In this document: positions 33,953-43,287 of the stretch, one piece after another
How positions within the stretch are numbered: the stretch's first letter is position 1
Layout of the letters: each line of letters starts with the position of its first letter
DNA from: Salinicola halimionae
GTDB lineage: Bacteria; Pseudomonadota; Gammaproteobacteria; Pseudomonadales; Halomonadaceae
Length of the DNA: 64,000 nucleotides
Assembly: GCF_003206065.1 (NCBI RefSeq)
Contig: NZ_PZJQ01000004.1
Coordinates: forward strand, 1,076,653-1,140,652
Direction: 5' to 3'
Made by a program: the position numbers and the translations under genes
The notes under the pieces: model-generated
Database searches by the model: none
Seen by the model: only the letters and a program-made list of their open reading frames with translations
Told to the model about the DNA's origin: nothing

Positions 33953-35866
33953 TCATTTTTCGAGATGACGGCGAGCCCGGACCAGCGCCCGATACCACTG
34001 GCGATGAGGCGTACCCACCGCCGGTGGCGCCATGCTGAGGTAACTGACATTGGCCGTCTCGCCGCGCTCCAGATTGACATTGGTCAGCATCTGCAGCGTC
34101 GCTTCGCGCGCGCCGTACTGGCGCTGCAGAAATTCCATTGCTCGCGGTTCCAGCGCGACGCGGTAGTGCTTGACCAGTGCCAGGGCCAGCGATTCTGCCG
34201 TACGCGACAGGTCGGTTTCGATCTCGCGAACCATGGCCGATCCCATCGCGGCTTTCGCCGCCACCGACAGGTTAGGCTCGAGCTGGCCGAAATCCGCGGC
34301 ATTGGTGCTATTGATGGCGCGCTGCACCGCCGGGCGCGACAGGTGCACGTGGGGCTCCAGCGCCAGGAAGATTTCCACCGCGACGCGCTTGGCGCTCTCG
34401 ACACCCACGCTGAGTTGGGTGTCCCGCTCGGCCTGGCGCAGCCGTTCGCGCAACGTGCCGATGTTGGCCTTCTCGAGATGGCGGCCGAGATGCTTGCATA
34501 CTTCGGCCTTGGCCTCGTCGTTCAGGATAATCTTGCTTTCGCGGATACGCAGGCCGCGCCGCCCCGGGCCCAGGCGCAGGCGCGTCGTGTTGTCGGAAAG
34601 ATCGGCGCTGAGCGCATCCCACCGCTGCCCCATGCGTAGCCGATGCGCATGACTACGCCCGACTTCGTTGTAAGCGCTGGAGACGCTCTTGTAGAGCTTG
34701 ATCGCATTGGTCAGCACTTCGGCTTGGCGTCGCAGCGTCTGGCGATCATCGCTGCGCCCCGTGTGGATAGCGTGGGACAACGCATGCGTCTGTTCGCTCA
34801 GTTCGTCGATGGCGGCAACGCTGTGCGTCAGCAGGGCATCGGCGCGCTGGCCAGAGACGCTTTCGGCCAGTGGCGTCACCGAATGCTCGACGAGATAGGT
34901 ATTCAGTGCCTTCAGGCGAGAAAGGCCGGTGGCCTGGGCGATCCGGTGGCGAGCCCGAGCTTCTTCCAGGCTGTCGAAGGCCCGGGCCAGTTTCCAGCGT
35001 CCTCGATATTCGAATGACAGCACCGGAATTTCCCGACCGCTGATCAACTCGAATGCCAGGATCACCATCTCCTCGACATCCTGCAGCGTCATCAGCAGAT
35101 CGTTATCGTGCTCGATGGCGGCCATGACGCGTTCGATGAAGTGTTCGTCACGCGGTACGCCGTAACGCGGATCCGGGGCATGGCCCTCGAAGCGCTCGCG
35201 CAGCAGCGTGATCGCGACCGGTGCCAGATCATAGAGCTCGATAAAGCGCGGCTCGATGTCGTCGCGATAAATCTCGACCAGGTCGCTGACGCGAGCGTGA
35301 AGCCCGACCCGTCGATAGACGTCGATCTGGCCGATCAGGCGAGCGCTATCGCGATCGTCCAGCAGTTCGAGCGCCGCCAGCTCGACGCCTTCGGGCGACA
35401 GGTCCTGCTTGCGCAGCAGCATGGCCGCGGCTTCACGGCGCCTGGCGTCGCCCTCGAGGCTTTCGACGATCAGGTTGCGGGTGGCCAGCAGCAGTTCCGG
35501 CAAGGTCTTGATGACCCGTTCGATACGACTCGAAGTGCGTTCCAGCCGGCGCCCGCCCGTCAGCTGATGCAGCAGGTTGGCCATGATCCCGGCCGCGCCG
35601 GTAATGACCGTGAACGAGATGAAAAAGATGTAGTTCTCGAGCGTCGGAGCCTTGCCGTACCCCAGCAGGTAGCCGCCCCAGGCGCCGAGCAGGGTCACCG
35701 GCCCCGCGGTCCACAGGATCTGCATCAGGCTGATGGTCCACGGGACTTTTTCGACGGCCGCGGTGATCCGGCGAATCTCGTCGCGCCCCTCTCGCTCCAG
35801 TCGAACCTGGGGGGCATCGCTGGCGATCGACTGTGAAGGGCGGCGAAACGGAATCGGCAGGAGCAC
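33953..35866 (-). CDS. Uncharacterised two-span membrane protein with large helical cytoplasmic part
   Basis: I do not recognise this 637-residue protein. Codon use and length are those of a real gene. Start GTG 35866 follows AGAGAAG. Two membrane segments lie near the N-terminus (about 44-70 and 79-101) with a charged stretch before them (LEREGRDEIRRI). Everything after residue 102 is soluble, mostly amphipathic helix, rich in Arg, Glu, Leu and Ala with heptad-like runs (RADALLTHSVAAIDELSEQT; TLRERLRQAERDTQLSVGVE), suggesting coiled coils or helical repeats. No catalytic motif was found. It is followed 78 bases later by topB on the same strand. Confidence 0.75.
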   Translation of the reverse strand: MLLPIPFRRPSQSIASDAPQVRLEREGRDEIRRITAAVEKVPWTISLMQILWTAGPVTLLGAWGGYLLGYGKAPTLENYIFFISFTVITGAAGIMANLLHQLTGGRRLERTSSRIERVIKTLPELLLATRNLIVESLEGDARRREAAAMLLRKQDLSPEGVELAALELLDDRDSARLIGQIDVYRRVGLHARVSDLVEIYRDDIEPRFIELYDLAPVAITLLRERFEGHAPDPRYGVPRDEHFIERVMAAIEHDNDLLMTLQDVEEMVILAFELISGREIPVLSFEYRGRWKLARAFDSLEEARARHRIAQATGLSRLKALNTYLVEHSVTPLAESVSGQRADALLTHSVAAIDELSEQTHALSHAIHTGRSDDRQTLRRQAEVLTNAIKLYKSVSSAYNEVGRSHAHRLRMGQRWDALSADLSDNTTRLRLGPGRRGLRIRESKIILNDEAKAEVCKHLGRHLEKANIGTLRERLRQAERDTQLSVGVESAKRVAVEIFLALEPHVHLSRPAVQRAINSTNAADFGQLEPNLSVAAKAAMGSAMVREIETDLSRTAESLALALVKHYRVALEPRAMEFLQRQYGAREATLQMLTNVNLERGETANVSYLSMAPPAVGTPHRQWYRALVRARRHLEK

Positions 35867-36074
35867 TGGCGCTTCTCTTTATTAACGACGATTGGCTAGT
35901 AACGGCGATCGACGGGTCACGACGACTGGGTTGGTTACAGCGGCTGAGCCGGCAACGATGATGCGTCTGGCAATGACGATAGCGTGAGCGGCGGCTAAAT
36001 TATCACCCCATGCCGGCACTCGCCAGCGCTCTGGGCCAGCATGCTAGGATAGGGCCAGAAAACGGAGGAATGCC

Positions 36075-37895
36075 ATGCTGACAGCTTGGGTCGAACAGCT
36101 GCTGGGCTTTGCCAGCGGCGCCCTCGAGGCGATTCGCGCCAATGAACACTACCCGACGATGATGGCATGGGCCCGCAGTGAGGGGGCCGAGCACTGTGGC
36201 GGCAGTCTCGATCTGGCTCAGGCGCTTGCCCCGCTCATCTGGAATCAGACACCGCTGGTACGACGAAACTTCGATACCGAGCCGCTGGCGGAGCCGAAAC
36301 GCGACGAGCCATGCTGGTGCGACTCAGGGCGTCTCTATCGCGACTGCTGCGCGCGAGTCGAGATGCCCAGCGTAATCCCCGAACATCTGATGTGGATGTT
36401 GTCGCTGCGCGAGTGGCGTGGCGAGACGCTGAAGGCGGCATTGGAAAGCCGCAAGGCGCCGGCGCAGGCATTGCTGGAAGCTGGAATCGTTTCCGCGGAG
36501 AGCGGTAATAATGGCCGCGCGCAGCAGACTCTGGAGTCGCTGTTCGCCAGCGATCGTGATTGGGAGGCATTGGAAGAGCAGATCGAGCCGGCTTTCGAGA
36601 TACTGGTCGATCTATATCAGGAGCGCGGTTTCCATCGCAAGCGTGCGGCGTTGGTCGAAAGGGTGATGGCCGACGGGCCGGGATTCCTGCGCGGCGCGGC
36701 GCTCGAGCGGCTGTGTCTGATGCATCTCGACAGCGGCGATCTGGCGAGCGCGCGTGAGGCTTTTCAGAGCGCCCAACGAACCTTGCCGGATTCGCCGTCG
36801 TTGGCGTATATCGAGGCGATGGTGCTGCTCCACGAAGGCAACGTCGGCAAGGCACGCCAGCGTGCGGCTTTCTGGTGGCGGCGGCTGTCGCGTCAGCATC
36901 ATCTGGATCCGGATCAGCTCGAGTTCATTGCCGAACTGGCCGATGATCCCCAAGCCGCGCTGGCGGAACAGGTAATTCACTCCGAGGAGATACTTTCCGG
37001 TCCATTGACGGCGCTGCAGGCGTTGCTGCATACCCAGCAGCGTCCGCCTCGTCTCGAGCTGTCTCACTCCGAGGAGGGGGCGCTGCTCTATGAGCCCAGC
37101 GCTCGCGAAGCATCGCTCTACAGTGGTTGGATCGATGCCTGTGAAGTCGAAATCGATGAAGACGCGGCACTGGGGTTTTTGGGCGATCCCTGGGTGACGG
37201 CGCCGCAGTGGCTGCAGGCGCTGTGCGCCAACCCGGAATGGCTGGATGCGCCGCGAGTGATGCAGGCGTTGACCCTGGCGCTGGCAAGCCGTTTCGGCAG
37301 TCTTCCCTGGATGGTCGATACCTTCTTCACGCCGCTGGCCGAACGCTACGGCTTCTGGCTGGGTCAGCTCGAGGACGCCGGTGGAGCCTTCTCCTGGCAC
37401 GATGCGGATAATGCGACGCTGCTGCGGACCGGTCTGGCGTTGGTCATCGGTATGGAGCGTGGCGCGGGTCAGGATGCGCGAAAGCTGGCGCAGCGGCTGC
37501 TGGAATTGGATCAGGAGGATAGCCTGGGTCTGCGAGAACTGGTGATCGATCAGTTGCTGCGTGAAGGCCGCGACGAACAGGCGCTGATAGTGAGCGAACA
37601 GGGCCCTGAGGGGGTCGAGATGCTGGGCGTGCAGATGGGCCGAGTATTAGCGCTCTATCGTCTGTCGCGCCATGATGACGCGCTCGTTGTGCTGCGAGAG
37701 GTCTACTCATCCAACCCCTACATATTGCCGATTCTGTGCGAGGACCGACCGCGCCCGGCTCGGCTGGGTGACGACATGCCGGAGCCGGGCACCCGGGCAG
37801 AAGCGTGGCAGTATCGTCAGTTGATGCGCGACCAGTGGATGGCTTCCGACGGCGCTCTGGACTGGTTGTCGCAGCAGCGCCGTTCACTGGCCTGA
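36075..37895 (+). CDS. SEC-C motif protein with helical (TPR-like) repeats
   Basis: 606-residue cytoplasmic protein with good Shine-Dalgarno GGAGGA. Residues 1-75 form a helical N-terminal part; a zinc-binding SEC-C motif follows at 80-92 (CWCDSGRLYRDCC, pattern C-x-C-x8-C-C), the same metal site that ends SecA and marks several chaperone-linked proteins. The rest looks like tetratricopeptide-type helix pairs (DLASAREAFQSAQRTLPDSP, LAYIEAMVLLHEGNVGKARQ) and probably binds a protein partner. Function unknown to me. It converges with ampG. Confidence 0.75.
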   Translation: MLTAWVEQLLGFASGALEAIRANEHYPTMMAWARSEGAEHCGGSLDLAQALAPLIWNQTPLVRRNFDTEPLAEPKRDEPCWCDSGRLYRDCCARVEMPSVIPEHLMWMLSLREWRGETLKAALESRKAPAQALLEAGIVSAESGNNGRAQQTLESLFASDRDWEALEEQIEPAFEILVDLYQERGFHRKRAALVERVMADGPGFLRGAALERLCLMHLDSGDLASAREAFQSAQRTLPDSPSLAYIEAMVLLHEGNVGKARQRAAFWWRRLSRQHHLDPDQLEFIAELADDPQAALAEQVIHSEEILSGPLTALQALLHTQQRPPRLELSHSEEGALLYEPSAREASLYSGWIDACEVEIDEDAALGFLGDPWVTAPQWLQALCANPEWLDAPRVMQALTLALASRFGSLPWMVDTFFTPLAERYGFWLGQLEDAGGAFSWHDADNATLLRTGLALVIGMERGAGQDARKLAQRLLELDQEDSLGLRELVIDQLLREGRDEQALIVSEQGPEGVEMLGVQMGRVLALYRLSRHDDALVVLREVYSSNPYILPILCEDRPRPARLGDDMPEPGTRAEAWQYRQLMRDQWMASDGALDWLSQQRRSLA

Positions 37896-37900
37896 GCATG

Positions 37901-37924
37901 TGGTCGGGCGCCGTTGCCCGACCA
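37901..37924 (+). terminator. Hairpin after the SEC-C gene
   Basis: Perfect 9-bp stem TGGTCGGGC (37901-37909) / GCCCGACCA (37916-37924), 6-nt loop, six bases after the stop codon. No T run on either side. Confidence 0.5.
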
Positions 37925-38016
37925 GAATGGCGTCCACCCGGTCTCTTGACTCACGGCGCGCGGGCCCGGTCTTGAGTGTCTCGTGGTTTCTCTCGTTTTC
38001 GGCCCGGCACTCTCGG

Positions 38017-38046
38017 CGAGCCCGTCAGCGCGAGCTGGCGGGCTCG
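38017..38046 (-). terminator. GCGA-loop hairpin overlapping the ampG stop codon
   Basis: Arms 38017-38029 (CGAGCCCGTCAGC) and 38034-38046 pair over 13 positions with one T-G wobble and close on a GCGA tetraloop. The ampG stop (38025-38027) lies inside the stem. No T run follows, so a transcript-end stabiliser is as possible as a terminator. Confidence 0.45.
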
Positions 38047-39449
38047 TGCTCTTTCCGGTCATCGTTGACTGAAGGGGAGCTGCGCTCGTCATTTTTGCTA
38101 TCACTGTCGAGGTCGAGCGCTGGCAGACGGCGGCTTAGCCACCACGCCAGCGCCACGGCCGGCAGACCGAGCAGGCAAACGATTCCGAAGAAGCTGGCAT
38201 AGCCGACATCGGCCACGATCACGCCGGAGAAACCACCGATGAACTTGCCGGGTAGCGTCATCAGCGAAGAGAACAGCGCGTACTGGGTCGCGGTGTAGGT
38301 GCGCGAGGTCAAGCTCGATAGGAAGGCGATGAACACCGTGCTGGCGAGACCATTGGCGAGATTGTCGCCGGTGATGGCCACGATCAGTAGCGGCAGACTG
38401 TCGCCGCCGTTGGCGAGCAGGGCGAACAGCAAGTTGGTCAATGCCACGGCCAGCGCACCCACGATCAGCATGCGGCCCAGGCCATAGCGAACTACCATCA
38501 GCCCGCCGAGAACGCCGCCACCGATGGTCATCAATACGCCGAAGACTTTGGTGACGCTGGCGATGTCGCTCTTGGTGAACCCCAGACTCAAGTAGAGCGG
38601 GTTGGCCATTGCAGCCATCGAGATATCACTGATCCGGTAGATGCCGATGAAGACCAGCAGCCATAGCGCCAGGCGACCATAGCGCTGGAAAAAGTCGCTG
38701 ATCGGACAAATGACCGCGGCGATCAGCCAGACTCCGGTCTGGCGTTGCCAATGACGGCGACCATGACTCTGGCGCAGAAACCGTTTTACCCGCGGGTGAA
38801 ACAGCACCACGCTGAGGCTCTGCGGACGGGGAGGTTCCGGTCGAACCAGCACCGTGATCACGCCGACGCTCACCAGAAACGCCATACTCAGGTAGGCGAC
38901 GGCCCACGACGCGGCATCGGCAATGTAGAGCGCGCCGGCACCCGCCATCACGATTCCGATGCGATAACCGATAATATAGGTCGAGGCCATGGCGGCCTGG
39001 ATGGCTGCCTCGCCTGACTCGATACGGTAGGCATCGATGACGATGTCCTGTGTTGCGGCGCCGAAGGCGGTGAGCAGGGCGAAGGCAGCGACCAAGGGGA
39101 GATGGCCGGCGGGGTCGAGGCCGGAAAGCCCTACCAGGCCCGCGGCGATCAGCGCCTGTCCCAACAGCATCCAGCTGCGCCGTTGCCCCAGCCATCGGCC
39201 GATCAGCGGGAGCTGCACACGGTCGACGATAGGTGCCCAGAACAGCTTGATCGAATAGAGCAGGCCCACCCAGCTGAAAAAGCCGATGGCCGCCACTTCG
39301 ACGCCACTGTCTTCGAGCCAGGCCGTGAGCGTCGAAAATACCAGCAGATAAGGTAGGCCAGCGGAAAACCCCAGAAACAGCAGGGTCACGACCGGTGCCC
39401 GCAGATAGACGCGCAAGGATGACAGCCAGTTACGTGGCTCGCGTTGCAT
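38025..39449 (-). CDS. ampG: Muropeptide permease AmpG (MFS)
   Basis: Inner-membrane transporter that imports anhydro-muropeptides for cell-wall recycling. Start ATG 39449 has Shine-Dalgarno GGGAGG and removes a 48-residue non-conserved extension, leaving 474 residues. Family marks: LLFLGFSAGLPYLLVFSTLTAWL, FSWVGLLYSIKLFWAPIVDR, FALLTAFGAATQDIVIDAYRIE, GYRIGIVMAGAGALYIA and FIAFLSSLTSRTYTATQYAL. About 12 membrane segments with a charged C-terminal tail. In this window a soluble lytic transglycosylase and an AmiD-type amidase act on the same wall-recycling route, though they are not in one operon with it. Confidence 0.9.
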   Translation of the reverse strand: MQREPRNWLSSLRVYLRAPVVTLLFLGFSAGLPYLLVFSTLTAWLEDSGVEVAAIGFFSWVGLLYSIKLFWAPIVDRVQLPLIGRWLGQRRSWMLLGQALIAAGLVGLSGLDPAGHLPLVAAFALLTAFGAATQDIVIDAYRIESGEAAIQAAMASTYIIGYRIGIVMAGAGALYIADAASWAVAYLSMAFLVSVGVITVLVRPEPPRPQSLSVVLFHPRVKRFLRQSHGRRHWQRQTGVWLIAAVICPISDFFQRYGRLALWLLVFIGIYRISDISMAAMANPLYLSLGFTKSDIASVTKVFGVLMTIGGGVLGGLMVVRYGLGRMLIVGALAVALTNLLFALLANGGDSLPLLIVAITGDNLANGLASTVFIAFLSSLTSRTYTATQYALFSSLMTLPGKFIGGFSGVIVADVGYASFFGIVCLLGLPAVALAWWLSRRLPALDLDSDSKNDERSSPSVNDDRKEHEPASSR

Positions 39450-39617
39450 GCAACCTCCCAAAACCGGATCGACACGCCGCGGGCGGACGTGTCGGATCGA
39501 AAATGGTACTCTAGATGGCCCCGCGCGTCTGGCCCGGATGCCATATCGGCGATGGTGCGATAACGCATGATTTTGCCTCGGCACGGCAGACACGACAGGA
39601 ATTGTCTTTTCGCGGTT

Positions 39618-39656
39618 GTTATTAGTGATTGTGATTAGTGATTGTTATTAGTGATG
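39618..39656. repeat. Three 13-bp tandem repeats upstream of rfaH
   Basis: Units GTTATTAGTGATT (39618-39630), GTGATTAGTGATT (39631-39643) and GTTATTAGTGATG (39644-39656), each differing from the consensus by at most one base. AT-rich against a GC-rich background, ending 28 bases before the rfaH ATG. Confidence 0.8.
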
Positions 39657-39684
39657 AGTGGTTGCAATCAGCAAGGGGTTACCG

Positions 39685-40221
39685 ATGACCAGTGAGTCGA
39701 CGCAGAATGGTGAGTCGTTATCCCGCTGGTACGTTATCCAGTGCAAGGGCGGCGAGTCGTTTCGCGCCAGCGAGCATCTCGATAATCAGGGCTACGAGGT
39801 ATTTCACCCGGTGCTGGAGGTGCAGAAGCGCCGACGTGGCAAGCTGACCTGGGTGGCCGAGCCGCTGTTCCCGCACTATCTGTTCATCCGGCTCGACCGT
39901 ATGGCCAGCAACTGGCGACCGATTCGATCCACGCGCGGGGTCCTGCGGTTGGTCAGCTTCGGTCAGGAGCCCGTGTTCGTGCAGGATGCGTTGGTCGATA
40001 CCTTGCGGGATCGCGTCGCAGCCGACGACAGACGCGACCGCGCCAACGTCTACTACCGGCAGGGCGATATCGTCGAGATCACCGATGGGCCGTTTCGTGC
40101 TCTGCAGGGGGTGTTCGAGGCGCAAAAAGGCGAGGAGCGCGCCATCGTGCTGCTCAATCTGCTGCAGCAGACGCAACGCCTCGAGGTACCGGTCGAAGCC
40201 TTGCGCAAGCACACCTCGTAG
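39685..40221 (+). CDS. rfaH: Transcription antitermination factor RfaH (NusG paralogue)
   Basis: Operon-specific elongation factor that, recruited at ops sites, promotes transcription and translation of long surface-polysaccharide operons. ATG 39685 with AAGGGG before it gives 178 residues. NusG N-terminal domain WYVIQCKGGESFRASEHLDNQGYEVFHPVLEVQK and PLFPHYLFIRLD; C-terminal KOW domain VYYRQGDIVEITDGPFRALQGVFEAQKG. The alternative, a NusG core protein, is unlikely because RfaH-type features (LDNQGYEVFHP) are present and nusG normally sits with rplK. No polysaccharide operon lies in the window. Confidence 0.88.
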   Translation: MTSESTQNGESLSRWYVIQCKGGESFRASEHLDNQGYEVFHPVLEVQKRRRGKLTWVAEPLFPHYLFIRLDRMASNWRPIRSTRGVLRLVSFGQEPVFVQDALVDTLRDRVAADDRRDRANVYYRQGDIVEITDGPFRALQGVFEAQKGEERAIVLLNLLQQTQRLEVPVEALRKHTS

Positions 40222-40349
40222 CTTTTCAACCGCGCTTCAAGACGCTTTCAAACGGGCTATCAAATAGGCCATCAAACTCAGCTCGTCGGCTCAATGGGTC
40301 AACCTGATCCGATGATCGCACTGAACCCCATCCTCTTTCTGGAGTCATC

Positions 40350-40865
40350 ATGAGCCAGCTCGCCATCGAGCCGTCCCACGTTGCGACCCTTCACTATGCC
40401 CTGCTGGATGAGCGAGGCCGTACCCTCGATGACTCGCGCGCGCGTCAGCAACCTCTCGATTATCTGCATGGGCATGGCAACCTGTTTCCAGCATTGGAAG
40501 CGGTATTGGCGGCTCACGGTCCCGGGGAGCGGTTGAGCGTGACTCTGGCGTCTGCCGACACCTATGGCGAACGCGATGAGGCGCTGGTCAGTAAAAGCCC
40601 GCGCACGGCCTTTCCTGAAGACCAGACGCTCGAAGCCGGCCAGCGGTTTCAGGCTCAAGGGCCGGACGGTCCGCGAACGGTGACGTTAGTGGCCGTCGAC
40701 GAGTCGCGGGTTACCGTTGATGCCAACCATCCGCTGGCGGGAGAAACGCTGACCTACGAAATCGAGATTCTCGACGTGCGCGAGGCGACGCGGGCCGAAC
40801 TGTCCAAGGGTCATCCGCTACCGCCGGGCACTTCGCACACCGAGGTCGAGGATCGCAAGCAGTAG
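40350..40865 (+). CDS. FKBP-type peptidyl-prolyl isomerase, SlyD family
   Basis: Prolyl isomerase/chaperone. 171 residues with Shine-Dalgarno GGAG. FKBP start VATLHYALLDERGRTLDDS, flap entry PLDYLHGHGNLFPALEAVL, insert-in-flap chaperone domain (KSPRTAFPEDQTLEAGQRFQ, VTVDANHPLAGETLTYEIEI), then return to FKBP. The DANHPLAG signature is shared with SlyD and FkpB. Unlike E. coli SlyD it lacks the His/Cys-rich nickel-binding tail, ending in a short charged peptide, so nickel delivery is not supported. Confidence 0.88.
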   Translation: MSQLAIEPSHVATLHYALLDERGRTLDDSRARQQPLDYLHGHGNLFPALEAVLAAHGPGERLSVTLASADTYGERDEALVSKSPRTAFPEDQTLEAGQRFQAQGPDGPRTVTLVAVDESRVTVDANHPLAGETLTYEIEILDVREATRAELSKGHPLPPGTSHTEVEDRKQ

Positions 40866-40905
40866 CGAGAGGGTCATCCTTCTCAGCGCTCCACCCATCA
40901 GCGTC

Positions 40906-41544
40906 TCAGCGATCCACCCACCAGCGCAAGAACCACGCCTGCATGACCAGTTCGGGATAGATCGTGCGCCCCAGGCTGCCGTTGTAGCGTGCCAGGGCGT
41001 GTGTCCAGTCCCCATTCTCGCGATCGAGATAGTGGGCCAGGATCGTACAGCCGTAGCGTAGATTGGTATCGATATCGTGAAGATCGTCCTGCGTTCGGCC
41101 GATTTCGGCTTTCCAGAACGGCATCACCTGCATCAGGCCAAGCGCGCCAGCTGATGAGACCGCGTTCGGTTCAAAGCGGCTCTCTACATCGATCAATGCC
41201 AGGACCAGTTCCGGCGGCAGCTGGGCCCGACGGGCTTCGGCGTGGATGCGCTCCAGCAGCGCCAGCCGGGCATGGCGGGACGGGTAGGCCTCGGGTTGAC
41301 GCTTGGCCAGCCGCGACTGCATGTCCAGTAGCCACACCTGAGCGTCGAAGGCATCTTCGAAACCATCAGGTGCCGCCATGACGCGAGACAATGCATCCAG
41401 CAGATCCTGGGCCGGTGGCTCGTCGAGGCGATCGACTGAATATGAAGGCTCGCTCGACTGCTGCGGCTCATCCGGCTGCTGCGCCAGGGCAGCAGCGCTC
41501 GTCAGCAGAGTGGCGACGACGAACCCGAACGTCGTCGCCCTCAT
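40906..41544 (-). CDS. Lytic transglycosylase (SLT domain)
   Basis: Periplasmic enzyme cleaving the glycan strand of peptidoglycan with 1,6-anhydromuramic acid formation. ATG 41544 begins a signal peptide (MRATTFGFVVATLLTSAAALA); an upstream TTG at 41562 is not needed. 212 residues. Catalytic Glu121 in LALIDVESRFEPNAVSSAGA, then LGLMQVMPFWK and LRYGCTILAHYLDRENGDW, ARYNGSLG, the family 1 SLT signatures. The N-terminal 90 residues are a Gln/Pro-rich linker and helix. Starts 33 bases after proS on the same strand. Confidence 0.9.
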   Translation of the reverse strand: MRATTFGFVVATLLTSAAALAQQPDEPQQSSEPSYSVDRLDEPPAQDLLDALSRVMAAPDGFEDAFDAQVWLLDMQSRLAKRQPEAYPSRHARLALLERIHAEARRAQLPPELVLALIDVESRFEPNAVSSAGALGLMQVMPFWKAEIGRTQDDLHDIDTNLRYGCTILAHYLDRENGDWTHALARYNGSLGRTIYPELVMQAWFLRWWVDR

Positions 41545-41577
41545 GACCGAAAACCGCGCCAAGACGATGTCATACGA

Positions 41578-43287
41578 TCAGGTGAACCGGGTATCCAGGA
41601 ACGATCGGAGATCTTCCAGCGCCACCATGGTGACGTCGATGTCGCGGCGCCCCTTGTATTCCAGTTCGCCGTTGTCCAACCCGCGATCGCCGATCACCAG
41701 GCGATGGGGAATGCCCATCAATTCCTGGTCGGCGAACTTGACGCCGGGACGCAGGTCGCGATCATCCAGCAGTACGTCGATGCCGGCATCCGTCAGCTCC
41801 TGGTAGAGCTTGTCGGCAGCCTCGCGAACCCGTTCCGATTTGTGGGCGTTCATCGGCACGATGGCTAGCCGGAACGGCGCAATGGCGTCGGGCCAGATGA
41901 TGCCGCCGGTATCGTGGTTCTGCTCGATGGCTGCTGCCACCACGCGAGTGATACCGATACCGTAGCAACCCATCCAGAGCGTCGCTGGTTGACCGCCGTC
42001 ATCGAGCACGGTGGCATTCATGGCCTTTGAGTATTTCTGACCGAGCTGGAAGACGTGGCCGACTTCGATACCGCGGGTGATCGATAACGTGCCTTGACCG
42101 TCGGGCGACGGGTCGCCCTCGACCACGTTACGCAGGTCGGCGACTTGCGGTAGCGGCAGGTCGCGCTCCCAGTTGATGCCGAACAGATGATGATCGTCGA
42201 CGTTGGCGCCAGCGCCGAAATCGCTCATCAAGGCCACGCTGTGATCGACGATCAGCGTCAGCGGCAGCTTGACCGGGCCCAGCGAGCCGGGCCCGGCGCC
42301 GATGGCAGAACGAATCTCTTCCTCGCTGGCCATGGTCAGCGGCGCGGCGACGGCCTCGAGGTTCTCGGCCTTGATCTCGTTGAGCTGATGATCGCCGCGC
42401 ACCATCAGCGCGATCAGGCCGCCGCCGGCGGCATGTACGATCAGCGTCTTGACGGTCTTCTCGATGGGCAGGTCGAAGCCTTCGACCAGCGCAGCGATGG
42501 TGCGCACGCCCGGCGTGGGAACCTGACGCAGGGTTTCCTGCGGGGCAGCTCGCTCGGCGCCTTGGGGCGGCAGCGCCTCGGCCTTTTCGATATTGGCGGC
42601 GTAGTCGGAGCCGGTAGAGAAGACCACGGCATCTTCGCCGGAATCGGCCAGAACATGAAACTCGTGCGAGCCGGTGCCGCCGATAGAACCGTTGTCGGCA
42701 AGGACCGGTCGAAAATCGAGGCCCAGCCGGGTGAATATTCTCACGTACGCGTCGTACATCCGCTGATAGGACGCCTTGAGGCCATCTTCGCTACTGTCGA
42801 ACGAATAGGCATCCTTCATGATGAATTCGCGTGAGCGCATCACGCCGAAGCGAGGCCGGATCTCGTCGCGGAATTTGGTCTGGACCTGATAGAAGTTCGT
42901 CGGCAGCTGCTTGTAGCTGCTGATTTCGCGTCGTACCAGATCGGTAATGACCTCTTCGTGAGTCGGCCCGACGCAGTAATCGCGCTGATGGCGATCCTTG
43001 AGTCGCAGCAGTTCCGGGCCGTACTCGTCCCAGCGGCCGGATTCCTGCCATAGCTCGGCGGGCTGTACTGCCGGCATCAATACTTCCTGCGCACCTGCAC
43101 GGTCCATCTCCTCGCGGACGATGCGCTCGACTTTGCGTAGAGTCCTCACGCCGACCGGCAACCAGGTATAGAGACCCGATGTCAGGCGACGGATCATGCC
43201 GGCGCGGAGCATCAATTGGTGGCTGACGATCTCCGCGTCCGCGGGCGTTTCCTTGAGGGTCGAGATCTGTAGTTGGCTGGCACGCAT
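41578..43287 (-). CDS. proS: Prolyl-tRNA synthetase (bacterial type)
   Basis: Charges tRNA-Pro. 569 residues (E. coli 572). Class II motif 1 region [20 protein letters not shown], motif 2 [21 protein letters not shown], motif 3 [20 protein letters not shown]. Between motifs 2 and 3 lies the INS editing domain (about 225-405) that clears Ala-tRNA-Pro, and the C-terminal anticodon-binding domain follows ([22 protein letters not shown]). The alanine-editing insertion marks it as the ProS bacterial type. Confidence 0.96.
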   Translation of the reverse strand: MRASQLQISTLKETPADAEIVSHQLMLRAGMIRRLTSGLYTWLPVGVRTLRKVERIVREEMDRAGAQEVLMPAVQPAELWQESGRWDEYGPELLRLKDRHQRDYCVGPTHEEVITDLVRREISSYKQLPTNFYQVQTKFRDEIRPRFGVMRSREFIMKDAYSFDSSEDGLKASYQRMYDAYVRIFTRLGLDFRPVLADNGSIGGTGSHEFHVLADSGEDAVVFSTGSDYAANIEKAEALPPQGAERAAPQETLRQVPTPGVRTIAALVEGFDLPIEKTVKTLIVHAAGGGLIALMVRGDHQLNEIKAENLEAVAAPLTMASEEEIRSAIGAGPGSLGPVKLPLTLIVDHSVALMSDFGAGANVDDHHLFGINWERDLPLPQVADLRNVVEGDPSPDGQGTLSITRGIEVGHVFQLGQKYSKAMNATVLDDGGQPATLWMGCYGIGITRVVAAAIEQNHDTGGIIWPDAIAPFRLAIVPMNAHKSERVREAADKLYQELTDAGIDVLLDDRDLRPGVKFADQELMGIPHRLVIGDRGLDNGELEYKGRRDIDVTMVALEDLRSFLDTRFT

